DNA from: RGIG1681 sp045648025
Lineage (GTDB): Bacteria > Bacillota > Clostridia > Christensenellales > UBA1242
Direction: 5' to 3'
NCBI GenBank assembly: GCA_045648025.1
Contig: JAZRNH010000049.1
Coordinates: 1 to 59,410 of the forward strand
Length of the DNA: 59,410 nucleotides
Shown here: one piece after another, positions 46,638 through 59,000 of the stretch
Layout: the number at the start of each line of letters is the position of its first letter
How positions within the stretch are numbered: position 1 is the stretch's first letter
Made by a program: the position numbers and the translations under genes
The notes under the pieces: generated by a model
What the model was told of the DNA's origin: nothing
The model's database searches: none
What the model saw: only the letters and a program-made list of their open reading frames with translations

Positions 46638-46655
46638 AAGAACTTCCTCTCTCAA

Positions 46656-46988
46656 ATTCTTTTGTTTTTATTTGATATTAATCCGCAAATTATCAATAAA
46701 TAGGGATAATATTCTACTCTGTTAGTATATCAAAAAAAGCCAGTTTTTACAAGAGATTACATAAGGTTTTTATTCCAAAAAATACCCTATTATTATAGTT
46801 ATTATTATATAATTATATTTAAAAAACTATAATACCCCCTAAATGCCGAAAATAAGCCAAGTTTCGCAGAAAAAAAATTTCATTAATAAAAAAATTTTCG
46901 ACAACAAATTTAAAATTTCAACGATTTGCACAAACTCAAAAAATATATCAAAACATACTTGACAAATTTCACTTTTTATGAAACACAA
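46656..46988. other. AT-rich intergenic region between the two giant genes
   Basis: No open frame or RNA gene is recognised. It holds the promoter at 46724-46752, a run of A/T tracts, and a 10-bp perfect inverted repeat, TATTATAGTT (46791-46800) and AACTATAATA (46825-46834), which could be a weak hairpin or an operator. The terminator of the upstream giant gene lies just beyond it at 46989-47019. Confidence 0.6.
46724..46752 (-). promoter_or_regulatory. Promoter of the 14,171-codon gene (extended -10)
   Basis: -35 TTGTAA (46752-46747), a 17-bp spacer and -10 TATACT (46729-46724) preceded by TGA, giving an extended -10 TGATATACT. Predicted start is near 46717, leaving a 5' leader of about 80 bases before the ATG at 46637. 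Confidence 0.8.
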
Positions 46989-47019
46989 AAAGGCATAGAC
47001 GGTAACCGCCTATGCCTTT
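46989..47019 (-). terminator. Intrinsic terminator of the second giant gene
   Basis: A 10-bp stem (AAAGGCATAG / CTATGCCTTT), one mismatch, three further G-C pairs (CGG/CCG) and a three-base loop. It starts 22 bp after the TAA stop at 47042, and a T-rich stretch follows on the minus strand. It is the most GC-rich element of the spacer. Confidence 0.9.
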
Positions 47020-47041
47020 ATATATTTTTGACTAAATTTTA

Positions 47042-50000
47042 TTAAATTTTAGCCATTTTTGGATTATCAAAGATAGAACAACCAGTAATTAAGCCTGAAC
47101 TTACAGAAACTTTAATAATGTTGTTACCTACTCTTTGAATATGGTGATTTGTGTTTTGTGAAGTTCCAATTTGATAATAGAACGAAAGCACATAATAATC
47201 ACCATCTTCTAAACCAGAAACATTTATTGTTTGTTGTGCATTGTGTTCAGATACACTCCACAAACCATCAGTTGAATCAAATTCAAATTCAGCCTCTGAG
47301 TAAATATCCAAACCATTTTCAGCTATCAATGTGTCAAGTTTTACATCACAGCCAATTTCAGACTTAACAAGATCATCATAAAGATTAGCATCTAAAATAG
47401 TAAATCTCAAGCAATCCGCATTAACAGCCAAAGAGTTATAAAGATCCTTCTCTTCGTTTGTTGGGTTTGCTGGAAGTGGATCTAATGTCCACATATATTT
47501 TGATGCATAAACCTTTTGACTATCAATATCAAAGTGTGAAACATTCATCTTATCAAAATCAACAGTAAACAAACTGCCACCTGCAGTATAATCTACTGAC
47601 TCATCGGTAAACTTAATAACATCTTGCACATAAACCGGTATAGCATATATATTTTGGTTAATTTGTGTCTTTTTAGTAATCAAGTTAAATTCATAAGTAT
47701 AGGATGTTGATAATGAAATTCTATAAATTGGTGTATGGTCAGAATTTTCACCCACCTGAACAGCAAGTCCAGGAACAGATGAACAATAGCTAAGAAGACC
47801 ATATTGAATAATTTCAGCATGTTCAAACACAAATTCAACATTGATTCTCATTGTGAGTTTTTCAATTGTCTTATGATCTAAGGTGCTAAGTTGATAACTT
47901 TCAACAAAGAGTGGAGATTTGAGCAAGTTTCCAAGTGAGAATTGAACAATCTTACTTGTAAGTGCAGAAAGTATTGCATTTTTAAGTGCAGCTTGTGAAC
48001 CACCACTAAATCTTGTGTTAATATAATTTTCAAATGCAGTATAAATTTGACCACCACTAGCGGCTTTAATTTGAACAATATTCTTTGTTCTAGCTAAATA
48101 ATATGTCACTTCATTACCAGCCGTTTTTGCAACTGTAATCACATATTCACCACCACTATAAGCAATAGTTGCACTATGGAAAGTTGTTGAAATTGACTTA
48201 GTAACTAAGTTAACATTTGCAAGAACTTCATAACTTCCAACATTTCCATTGTTTATATAGTTTTGATATTGTTCAGTGTTAACAATTTGTTGAAGCCCAG
48301 GAACATAAGTATATTCAGACTCAACTCTTGAACCACTAACATTTTTATCAAGAACGATATTAGAAGTTGCTGTGCTGAAATAATAGTTTGGTTTAACTTC
48401 ATCAAGTGAAGTTTCATCAACAAAGCAATATTTTGCAAGTGTACTATCATAAAGCAAACTTATGTTATGACCATTAATATCAACTTGGTTAGTTGTAAAG
48501 TTAATGGTTGCAAATCTTGCAGTGTCATATGTTGCACCAACATCACCTCTTAAATATTTTTCATAATCAGCTGTTCTTACAATATGATTAATTGTTGAAA
48601 GATATTCAAACTCAGAATCTGAGAATGCATCTTCTCCACCCTCAACAGTTCCACTCTTCATTGTTTGAATATCCATATCAGAAACATTCAAATATCCAAG
48701 TAAAACAAATTCTGGATTACCATACCAATCATCCATATTATAACTTGGGAATGCATTAAGAGTAATATCAGATGACTCCCATACATTTCCATTAGCTCTT
48801 GCATTAAGAGCATAGTTTTTATTTATTGGAGTATAAATTTGATACTTAAAGAGAACATTATTGTCAAATCTTTCAGTTGAAGATGTTGCATCTGGATTAA
48901 ATGATTCATACAAACCATATGTCTTTGAGTTATTTTGATAGTCAAAGTAACACAAAATATCCATACCTTTATAATTAAGAGTAATTGTGTTTGGATTGAT
49001 AAATGGGTTTATATATTTTGAACCATTTGCATCAAGTTTCTCTTGATAATAAATTGGCTTATATTCATCATTAAACACAACATAATAGTTATTTAATGTA
49101 ACAATTGAACCATCAACCGCAGATGGACTACCATTTCTATCATACAACTTATAAGCAACTCTTGAGTCGCCACCAGTTTTATGAAGCATTGTATAGTATT
49201 TTGTTCCACTAACCTCAACATAATATCTTGGTTTATACTGTGTCAAGAATGAAGTATCATCATATTCTTCTTCAGGTGTTCTATGATATTTATAATATCT
49301 AGCACTATCACCAGAACCAACTAAGTAATAAAGTTCAGCACCAAGATAATCATAAGTTGTTTCTGTTTGTTGTTGAAGTGAATATGTTAAATAATCATCT
49401 GTACCACCAATCTTCTTATAATCTCCAGCAACAGAATCCCAAACATTGATTGATGCACTAGTCATATCAGCAGAAGATGAAATTCTAACTTTTACAACTT
49501 TACCGGCATTATCATAATAATAGAAGGCATTCTTTTCTGGAATAAGTCTTGTTTTAACAACTTCAATTTCACCATCAACAAATGAATAATATGTGTTAGT
49601 TAATGGATTCAAGAAGTAATACTCTTCAAGTGAATCACTATAATAAAGTGCAACATCACCGCCATTAATTCTAACAGAACCAACTTCATCTCCAATTGGT
49701 GATTCAAAAATTGTCAAAGTTGCTAGTTTTGTATAATCAGATGCCATTTGATTTAAGAATAAATTATATTCCTCAGTATTAACAATTTCACCTCTAGCCT
49801 CAACATACGAATACTCAGTGTTAACACCTGGGTCATACTTAATGTATGTTGGTTTAGGAGCATCAGAAATCTCAGTAGTATAAAGAATGTTATAAGTCTT
49901 CTTATAATACCAATATGTCTTTAAAATATTATTTAATGTGTTAATATCACTTGTTGTAATTTCAAATGTTGTAAAGTTGTCTAAGCTAAATTTACTTGAA

Positions 50001-53000
50001 TCAACACCATAATCGATTTGTGATTTTAACACTACTCTATTTTGATCATCAATAAACACAGAGTCAGAAAGAACTCTTCCTGGAGCCAAATATCCATTTT
50101 CATTAACAATATAAGAGCTGAAGTCTTCTTTTGCAGAAAGTGTATATTCACTAGCATTGTTTGTGTATGGCAAATATGCTGGTGAGTTTTCGTTCCAGTC
50201 ATCATTCCATGTATAGAATTGCAAGTTTGTTGGAGTGTTGCTTGAATAATAATATCCATATAATGTGATATTTCTATTAATATATGTAGCTTCATCAGTC
50301 TTATCATACATATCAAATTGATATGTTCCATTTCCTGTTAACACACCAAGTTCAAACCATCCTTTAAATGCATAGAAGGACTTATTAAATCTAATAGATT
50401 TTGTTGGGAATGTAACCGAAGAACCAAGAAGTGGCGAACCTTGATCAACTCTTATATCAGAGCCATCCCCATTTAAAATAAGTTCAGATTTTCCACCAGG
50501 TCCTTTTACATAGTTACCTTCAATATAAATAAATTCAAAACCATCAAATTCATGACTTGAAGTTCCTGTATAACCAATAGGATTGGTTAACTCTCCATAA
50601 TAACCATCCATTGGCCTATATCCTTTAAGTGGTGAAGCATAATAGACACCATAAATAAAGTATCCATAAGGCACATTATATGTTGTTCTATTTGCCAAAT
50701 CTACAGGTATAGTTGCAAGTGTTTGGTTTTTACCAGTTGGAGTAGTATCGGTCCAAGCAGTTGATGAATCAAATGAATTTTCAGCATCATATTCCATTCC
50801 CGCTTGCATTTGAGTATATTGAGTTGCATAAATTGATTTATCACCAGTAGATTGAATCAATGTATCACCCTTTTCATCAAATAAGTGGTGAATGTCAAGT
50901 TGATATGTTTGAACAGAATATTTTGCTGAAACATATACAGAGCTTAACAAATTCTTCATAGCAAAAGTAATCATATTAACATCTCTTCTGCCATAGAAAT
51001 CACTGTCAACTCCCTTGAAATCTGAAATATCAAACATTCCAAGTGAAGAACTAAAACTTACAGAATCAATTACTGACAAATATGAAAGTAAGTCTTGATA
51101 TTTTGAATCGGTGTCATCAAGTGAAATTTTTGCACCAGTTGAATTATTTGTTCTAACAAATTTACAACTAAACATATCACTATACAAACCTGTTGAAGGA
51201 ACAAGTTTCAAAAGTCTAACTGTCGTGATTAATATTGTATTTGTTTTAACATCTTCAGTATTAGACCATTCAAAGTTAAAGTTAAGTCTATATCTAACAG
51301 TATGATAACCAGTTGTTACCTTAGAGTAACTATAACCAGCATCACCACCAAAATCTTCAATTCTGTCAAAATCAATACAAAGATCAGTTAAGAATCTTCC
51401 ATTATGGAATGGAATAATATCAAACACCAAATTATCATAGAAACTATAATTATAATCAAGACCTGGCAATGAATATCCATAAACAGCAGGTGTGTTAGTG
51501 TTGTCAACATTAACAGTTTGAGCAACAGGACTAGCACTTCTGTTATCTGCAGTTCCAGTATAAACTGTATAGAAACCTGCAAGACCTGGGTTGGTTTCAT
51601 CACCTTTTACTTTTTGACCTTCAATTTCTTCATTCACATTATTAATATTGCTGAAATTAAGAACAAAGTCTTCATTTGATGCTGTTTTCAACTTCCAGTG
51701 AGCATACACAGTAAATTGTCTAGTGGTAAATGATAAATATTCATTACCAACATTGTTAACCATATCAAATTTTTTGCCAGATGCAGTTAAATCTTGTGTT
51801 GCACTTGTATTGCTTAACGATGCAAAAATTGAAGCTGTAATATTTACATATTTCATTTCACTATAAACATTATTTGCAACATAATATGGTTCACCTTCAT
51901 AGTTATATCTAATAACATATTTAGAAGCAGCACTTGCAGGATAATATAGATATGTAAAGTCATTTACAAGATGAACATTACCCACTTTAAATATTACAAA
52001 ATATTTAATACCTTCATGAATAAAGTATAAGTGATATTTTTCAGTAGCAACATCATATTTATAATTTGTGTTTTCATCAACATAATCAGAAACAAGATAA
52101 TGATATTCTGAACCAATTTTAATATAACCAAAGTTAGAACTTTCACCACTATCATCAAGACTATCAAGTGAGTTATAGTTATCGGTTTCAAAGATATTAC
52201 TGTTTTTAGTTGTATTTGTCATATCCTTATAATCTGAATTATACAACTTGTTATACATATCAATATCAAACAATGAACTATCTGATTGAATAAGTTGTGA
52301 ACCAGTAATGTTTTTGTGTTCAATTTGACCATGATAGTTAAATGCTGTTTCAAGAGTATTAGCAATAATATCTGCTGTGTAATCATGTGAATCATATAAC
52401 CAATTAATCAAATGATATCCTGCAGAAACTGCAAATAAATCTTTCAAATAGAAATATGAGGTTACATTGGTTTCATTTGGATCATTGAATCTTGCAGTTG
52501 TGAAATCTTCATCAAATGAAATAACAAATGTTAAGTTAGAAACCACATCAGTAAACACATCAGCATAATTATTAATTCTTGTTTGATTTGCTTTTTGTCT
52601 TACAAACAATGAATCAATACCAACATAGCCAACAGGTTTATCAGTTGTAGGTTCAGGACTTTCATCATATTTATAGAAACCAATTGAATATGCACTATCT
52701 TGATCATATCTATTAATAAGATCTTCTTTATCAATGTTTAAGTTAACATTAATACTAAATGTTTGAGCTCTCCAAAGTGCATAAATATATACATAGTGAT
52801 TTCCATCACCTTCTGTATCGTTAAAGAACTCATTTTGTGTAATTAATCTGTCATATCCACCTGTTTGAATCAAATTACCACTTGTATAAAGTGAAATAAT
52901 GGTAGATATTGTAAAGTTTTGACCCATACCAACAAGACTATAGTAATTTTCAGTAACAGTTGGCATACCAAGCACATAAGAACTTTCACGAATTGTAAGA

Positions 53001-56000
53001 CCATTATACTTATAAAGGTCACCATTGGTCATTTTATTTGTATCGTGATCAATATTTGTGCTAAATATTGACTTGTCTAAATAGAAGAATGACCAACCAA
53101 CAAAGTCATAACCAATTCTTGTTGGAATTGCTTGATTTAATGTTAAATCAAAATCTTCATCATCAAAATATACATTTGTAATAGCAGAGTCAATTGCTTC
53201 TTTATTGGTTACAGATGTTGAACCATATCTTTCAATTGAATCTCCATTATCTCCAGCATATGAAGTATCAAGATGATCCCTATAATCTATAACAATATTA
53301 TAGTTATTTGATGACCAATAAGCATAAAGTGTAACAAATCTATAATTTGCTTCAGTATTTTCAACGAGATTTTTTGCAATTCTTACAACTTGAACATAGT
53401 CACCTGCACCACCAGCATCACTAATGGTTTTAAATTCTTCGGTGAAATTATTTGGTGTATATGTTGTTTCTGTATCATTTAATCGTTTATATGAATCAAG
53501 TGTAAGTGCTGTGTCATAATAAACCAAAGCTCTAGTTCTGGTTAAAGACTCTATTCCATCTTGATATGTGTAGTTTGTAATAAGTCCATAATTATTTTTA
53601 TTACTTGAATCATATTTATTTAAGTAATCTGGATTGTTATAATAACCACTTGCTTCATTTGATCTATAATCATAATGATATACATAATGTGTTCCATCAA
53701 ATGGAATTTCACCTTTATAAACAACTTCACTATAATTATCAACTTTATAGTTATCATTTGAACCGGTAAAGTCTGAAAGATTTACAAAGAATTCTGTATC
53801 ATGAGTGTAGTTTGAATTTCTCAAATATGGCATTGTTCTTGTTGACTTATTTCCAACAACTGCAGAATTGGTTGTATAGTAATAATCTGAACCAAATACT
53901 CTTGTATCACTATCAACAAAGTCATTTTCTTTAGTATTTGCAAGTTTTTCACTAAACCAACCAAGCCATGAATATCCATATCTATCGATTATATATTCAA
54001 GTTTATTTCCACCACCAACAGTAGTTGACACCATATAAGTAGTATCATAACCCTCAGTAAATCTATAAGAATAATCAGCAATATTAAAGTTTGTTTTTAC
54101 AGTATTTCCAGATACAACAAACCAATCATTCTTGTCAAATGTTACATAGAAATAATATACATCATCATCACTACTAAAGTTAGAAAGAACAGAGTTAGAA
54201 TTTGATTGTAAAATATTATTTGTAACATTATCATGCCATTTATAATCAGAACTATTTTTTGATTGTGCAAGTGTTGCAGACGATGAACCATTTGCTTTTG
54301 CAAAATCATTAAAGTTCATTTCAACGGCATAAGTATTAGCTTTCCAAATTGCAAACAAATCAATGTTATAAACATAAGATGTTGTTCCAGATGCAATTGT
54401 TGTTCTATAAGCATCAGCAAGTGTTGATGAGAACACGGAAGCATAAACAGACCAGAAGTTATAGTTTTCAACCTTTCCACTTCTTACATTTCCGGTATCT
54501 GTAATAAAGTATCCGGTTTGAGCATTTCTTTCAGAAGTTTGAGATTTTACATAGAAGTCATATCCATAATCTTCAAGATTTAATAAATCATTTCTATTTA
54601 AATAATCAAAGTAATTTCCAACAAGCACATTTGTGGTTGAATCTTCAACAACACCTTTTAAGTTGTGCCACTTAGAAGATGAATTCCAACTTAAATTATC
54701 TTTGTTAAATCTATAGCCATGATCACCATCATCGGCATATTCATCATAAGACCTAGAACCCCAACCAAGGAATGTATAACCTTCCATTTCAGGTCCGCCG
54801 AATTTACTAATTGTGATTTGTGTGCCATCTGTATATTTAATTGAAGCATTCAAATCAATTTGTGTGTCATATGTAAATGTTTGTACTGCAAGTTTATAAT
54901 CTGAATAAATATCACTATATCCAGTTTCAAATTTTTGTGTAAATAAACCATTTGAAGAGATCTTTGGATCATTTGCATTTGAGTAATAATTAATTTCACC
55001 AGTATAAGCTGTTGAATAGAAATTAATTGAAATATTATTGGCAATCAATGCCAAAGAATTCATTTGAGCTGCATCAGTATCATCATCATTATATAAATGA
55101 ATTGTATAATAATAATCTTTTGTTGCTTCATTAACAGTATGAACAACTGAATAATAAATCTTTTGATCTGCAGAAGAAGATGAATTGATAGCAACTTTAA
55201 ATTGACCACTCATTGAAGTCATACCAGCAACAATTGGAATATAAATCATACCATAATCAACAGTTTCTATAATGATGTATTCAAGATAATATCCTGGAAT
55301 TGAGTAATATTTATACGATACCCCATAACCACTAATTTCAGGACTTCCCTTTGCATCATTAGTTAAACCATCAGTTTTTCTAACTGTTTGCCAGTTTTTG
55401 GTATATTGAGCACTTGAATCATTGTAAGTATAGTCAATATTTGTAAGAATAACATCGTTAAACCAAGAACTATTCTTAACATAATTAGAATCATAATAAT
55501 CAAGTTGATAACAGCTTCCATCTGCACCACCAATCCACATAAGTGGAGAGAATGTATCAATACATTGAACATTAAGTGCATTTGAATTAGCTAAATCTCT
55601 TAATTTTATATTATTAAATACAGAATCATTCCAAGCCAAAATATTATTTGCTTCGGTAGATCCATCATGAGTTTTTCTCTTATCTGCATGAACTTTTATT
55701 TTAGAAGTAGATGATGCCGAGTTGATTGCTGCCGCATTTCCACTACCATTATCATTACTATATGGAGATTTGTAATCAATAGAGTTTGTTGCAAAATCAG
55801 CGGTTAATTTGTCATTTGATACATATGAATTAACATTCATGGTAACTTTATTTGCTGCAACATCAACAGATAAGAGATATTTTCTTGCAAATTCAAAAGT
55901 ATAATCAACATCGCCTCTGTTGTTAATTGGAGTTCTAGAGAAGAATAATTGAAGCGAATCAATTTGCATATAAATTAATTTATCTGTAAATTCAAGATTT

Positions 56001-59000
56001 TCACAAGCACCTACTCTGCTTCCATCAGAATTTAAATTATATCTATTCAACTCAAGTGGAGTATAATCAGAATTTTTTCTTCCCTCTGCATCTGAAAGAA
56101 GTGAGAATGCTGTAACTCCTGAATTGTTTCCAGTTGCATCATCACCATCATCATTATATAAAGTTCCGTATGTAAAGTATGCTGAATAGTTTGTTCCCGA
56201 AGCAAATATTCTAACTTCATCTTTAAATAAAGTGTTATATTTACCAATAAACACAACTCTGACAGTAGAACCAAAACGACGAACAAATGCAACATCTGTA
56301 TCAGCTACCTGTTCATAATTTGGAGTTGAAGTTGCACTCTTATCAACCAAAATAGAAAGATTTTCTATTTCACTTAAGAAGTAGTCACCATCTCTCATAT
56401 ATTTGAAACCATTATTTGCATCATTATAAACATCAAATAAATCTTTTGCATAATAGTTTCCAACATTGCTTACAACATAATTTCCAGTTGCTTCATCATA
56501 AATAAGTCTTTCATAATAGTTTGCACCAGCTTTTACAAATTTTCCATTTGGATCTAAAATATATTCACCAGCTTCACTATCGTATCTATATGTTGACTGA
56601 GATGGTTGTTTTTCATAGAAATTAAGTTTTAAAAGTCTTTGCGAAGTTAATCTTGAACCTGGTTTAACTAAATTATATGAAATAAGGTCATTGGTAGTTG
56701 AATGGTTAACCGCCACATAAGTTTGTGTTGAATCTGCATTAGCCGCAAGAGCATTTGTTGAATCATTGAATGAAAATTCAATATAAGAAGCTGTTTTTAC
56801 ATCAACTGTAATGTCATCATATAATCCACCAATCAAAATATAAATTGATTCTAATGCTGGAATTGCATCTTTATTACCAAAAACATTCCAGTCACTTGAA
56901 CTTGTTTCAGCATAAGCAATACCAAAGATTTGGTTATTCGCCTCTCTGTATTCTGTTAAAAGAGTATGATTCTTTTCAGGAGTATATTTAATACCATAAG
57001 TATCTTCTGTTACACCAACACCCTCTGATTGAATCAACGAGTAGAAACTATTTGAAGTTTCACCAGTTTTTTGCATCAAAATTTGATCCAACAAGAAGTT
57101 CATAAGTATCACACTAGTTGAACCATTTCCAGTCAAACCAGCAATAGTAAGTGTCAATGACTCAATAATATATCCATCAGTTGGACTAATTTTAATAACT
57201 CTTAAATCTTGAGCATTAACAACATTTAAATAATGTGTTCCAATTTCAGAACCTGTTGTTGTTGAAAAATAAGCAGCTTTATTAATAATAGCTTTTGCTG
57301 TATTAAATGCTGAATTTGAATATTCACCACCATTTTCAAGAGTCAATAAATTATCTTCATCAACTTTTTCTTCATAAAAATCAACTGTTGCTGTTCCACT
57401 AACATTTTCTTTATCTGTAACTTTAACATATACAGCATTTTCAATATCATCAAAAGTAAGAGTGATTGGATAAGCTGAATATGCTGAAACATTTGAATAT
57501 AAGAAATACATAATGTGGTTATCAAGATCATTATAATTTGTTCCAGATGTATATTGCATATTAACAGTAAAATACAATACAAAGTTTCTTACTGCATCTC
57601 CAGATCCCACTGAAAATTCATATGATTGAAGAATTTTATATGTTTTTCCAAAATAAGGAATATGAAGACCAGAAATAGTATAAGCCGTTGCTGTACTAAT
57701 GTTATTAAATCCATTATAAACATACGAATTATATACAGGAGTTGTATTAATTGTTGCAGTATTACCATATTTTTCCATTGTTAAATTGACAACAACACTG
57801 TCAACAGTAATGCTTCTTAAGAATGTTTCAAGTTCGTATTTATTAAGATTTTCAGTATGAGATGGATTTGTAGAAAGTTTAATATAAGATTGAGTTGGTT
57901 CAATCGCCAAAATTTGAGAACTGTTATAGTTAACATAGTTTAGTGTGCTTGATGTCGTATTATTTGAAGGATTTGAACCACCTTTGTAATATACATTTAC
58001 CCCATCATAGTATATTACATTTTTACTAACAGATTTTCCAGATTGATTAGAATAATAATCAGCTCTCTTTGCATAATAAATCGGACCTTTTGTCATATCA
58101 TTTGTTGTTCTATACATTTCAAACACACCAACTGTCTTTTCAAATTTCAAATCAGTTGAAGTGATTTCATAGAATCCAATTTGAGCATCAAAGAACGAAT
58201 CGTCATTTGGATTAAACAATGCATACTTTTGTCCATTAAGCCAGAAATATTTATTAGCAACATATGTTACAGTTCCCGAACCGGTTGTGAAATAAACATT
58301 TCTTGAAGCAACACCAGTTGTATTAAGTTGTGTATATGTATCAGTTGTTTGAGCCTTTGTATTGGTAATTGTATCGTTTGCAGTATAGTTTGACTTAAAA
58401 TATGGTTTAACTTTAAATCCTTTAATGCCAGAACCATTTACTGTAGAAGTGCTTATAGTTACATTTCCACTATCGTCTTCAGTTCCAGCATAACCTAAGT
58501 TAAATACACTCAAAGTAAATCTATAATCAAATGGTGATACAACTTCATGCTTATAATCAAAACCGTTAATTGTCTGTTGATTACTATCAACAAAATAATA
58601 CTCACCATCATAAACATCATCAGCATCTTCAATTGAAGTTTTTTCTGTTAATTTTGTATATGTCGATAAATCACCATCATATAGCTTTGAAGTGTTAAGT
58701 GTTCCCGAACCTGTAAAATCAACATAAATATCAAAATTACCATTTTGACCATTTTGTTTAAAGATGATATTAGCAAAATAATAATTGCTTCCGCTTCGAT
58801 AACCATAACCATAAAGAACGACTCTATCAAATCTATAATAATTTTCAAGTCTTGTTGAACCATTTCTAATGGTTATTACAACATTTGTATTATAAGAAGA
58901 ATATGAACCAATTACATTGCTTCCAAGTGTTGAAACTGAAATATCACTAGAAGATTTTGACTTGCTTGAATATTTATATTGCCAGTTTACACCTTGAAGA

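Noticed and set aside
46638..46655. TTG start giving MREEVLM at the head of the giant protein
   Set aside because: The TTG lies at or before the Shine-Dalgarno GAGGAAG, which is placed for the ATG at 46637, and the signal-like Lys-rich N-terminus begins there.
46860..46980. Plus-strand promoter (TTGACA near 46969)
   Set aside because: A TTGACA is present on the plus strand, but no -10-like hexamer lies 16-18 bp downstream and no plus-strand gene follows.
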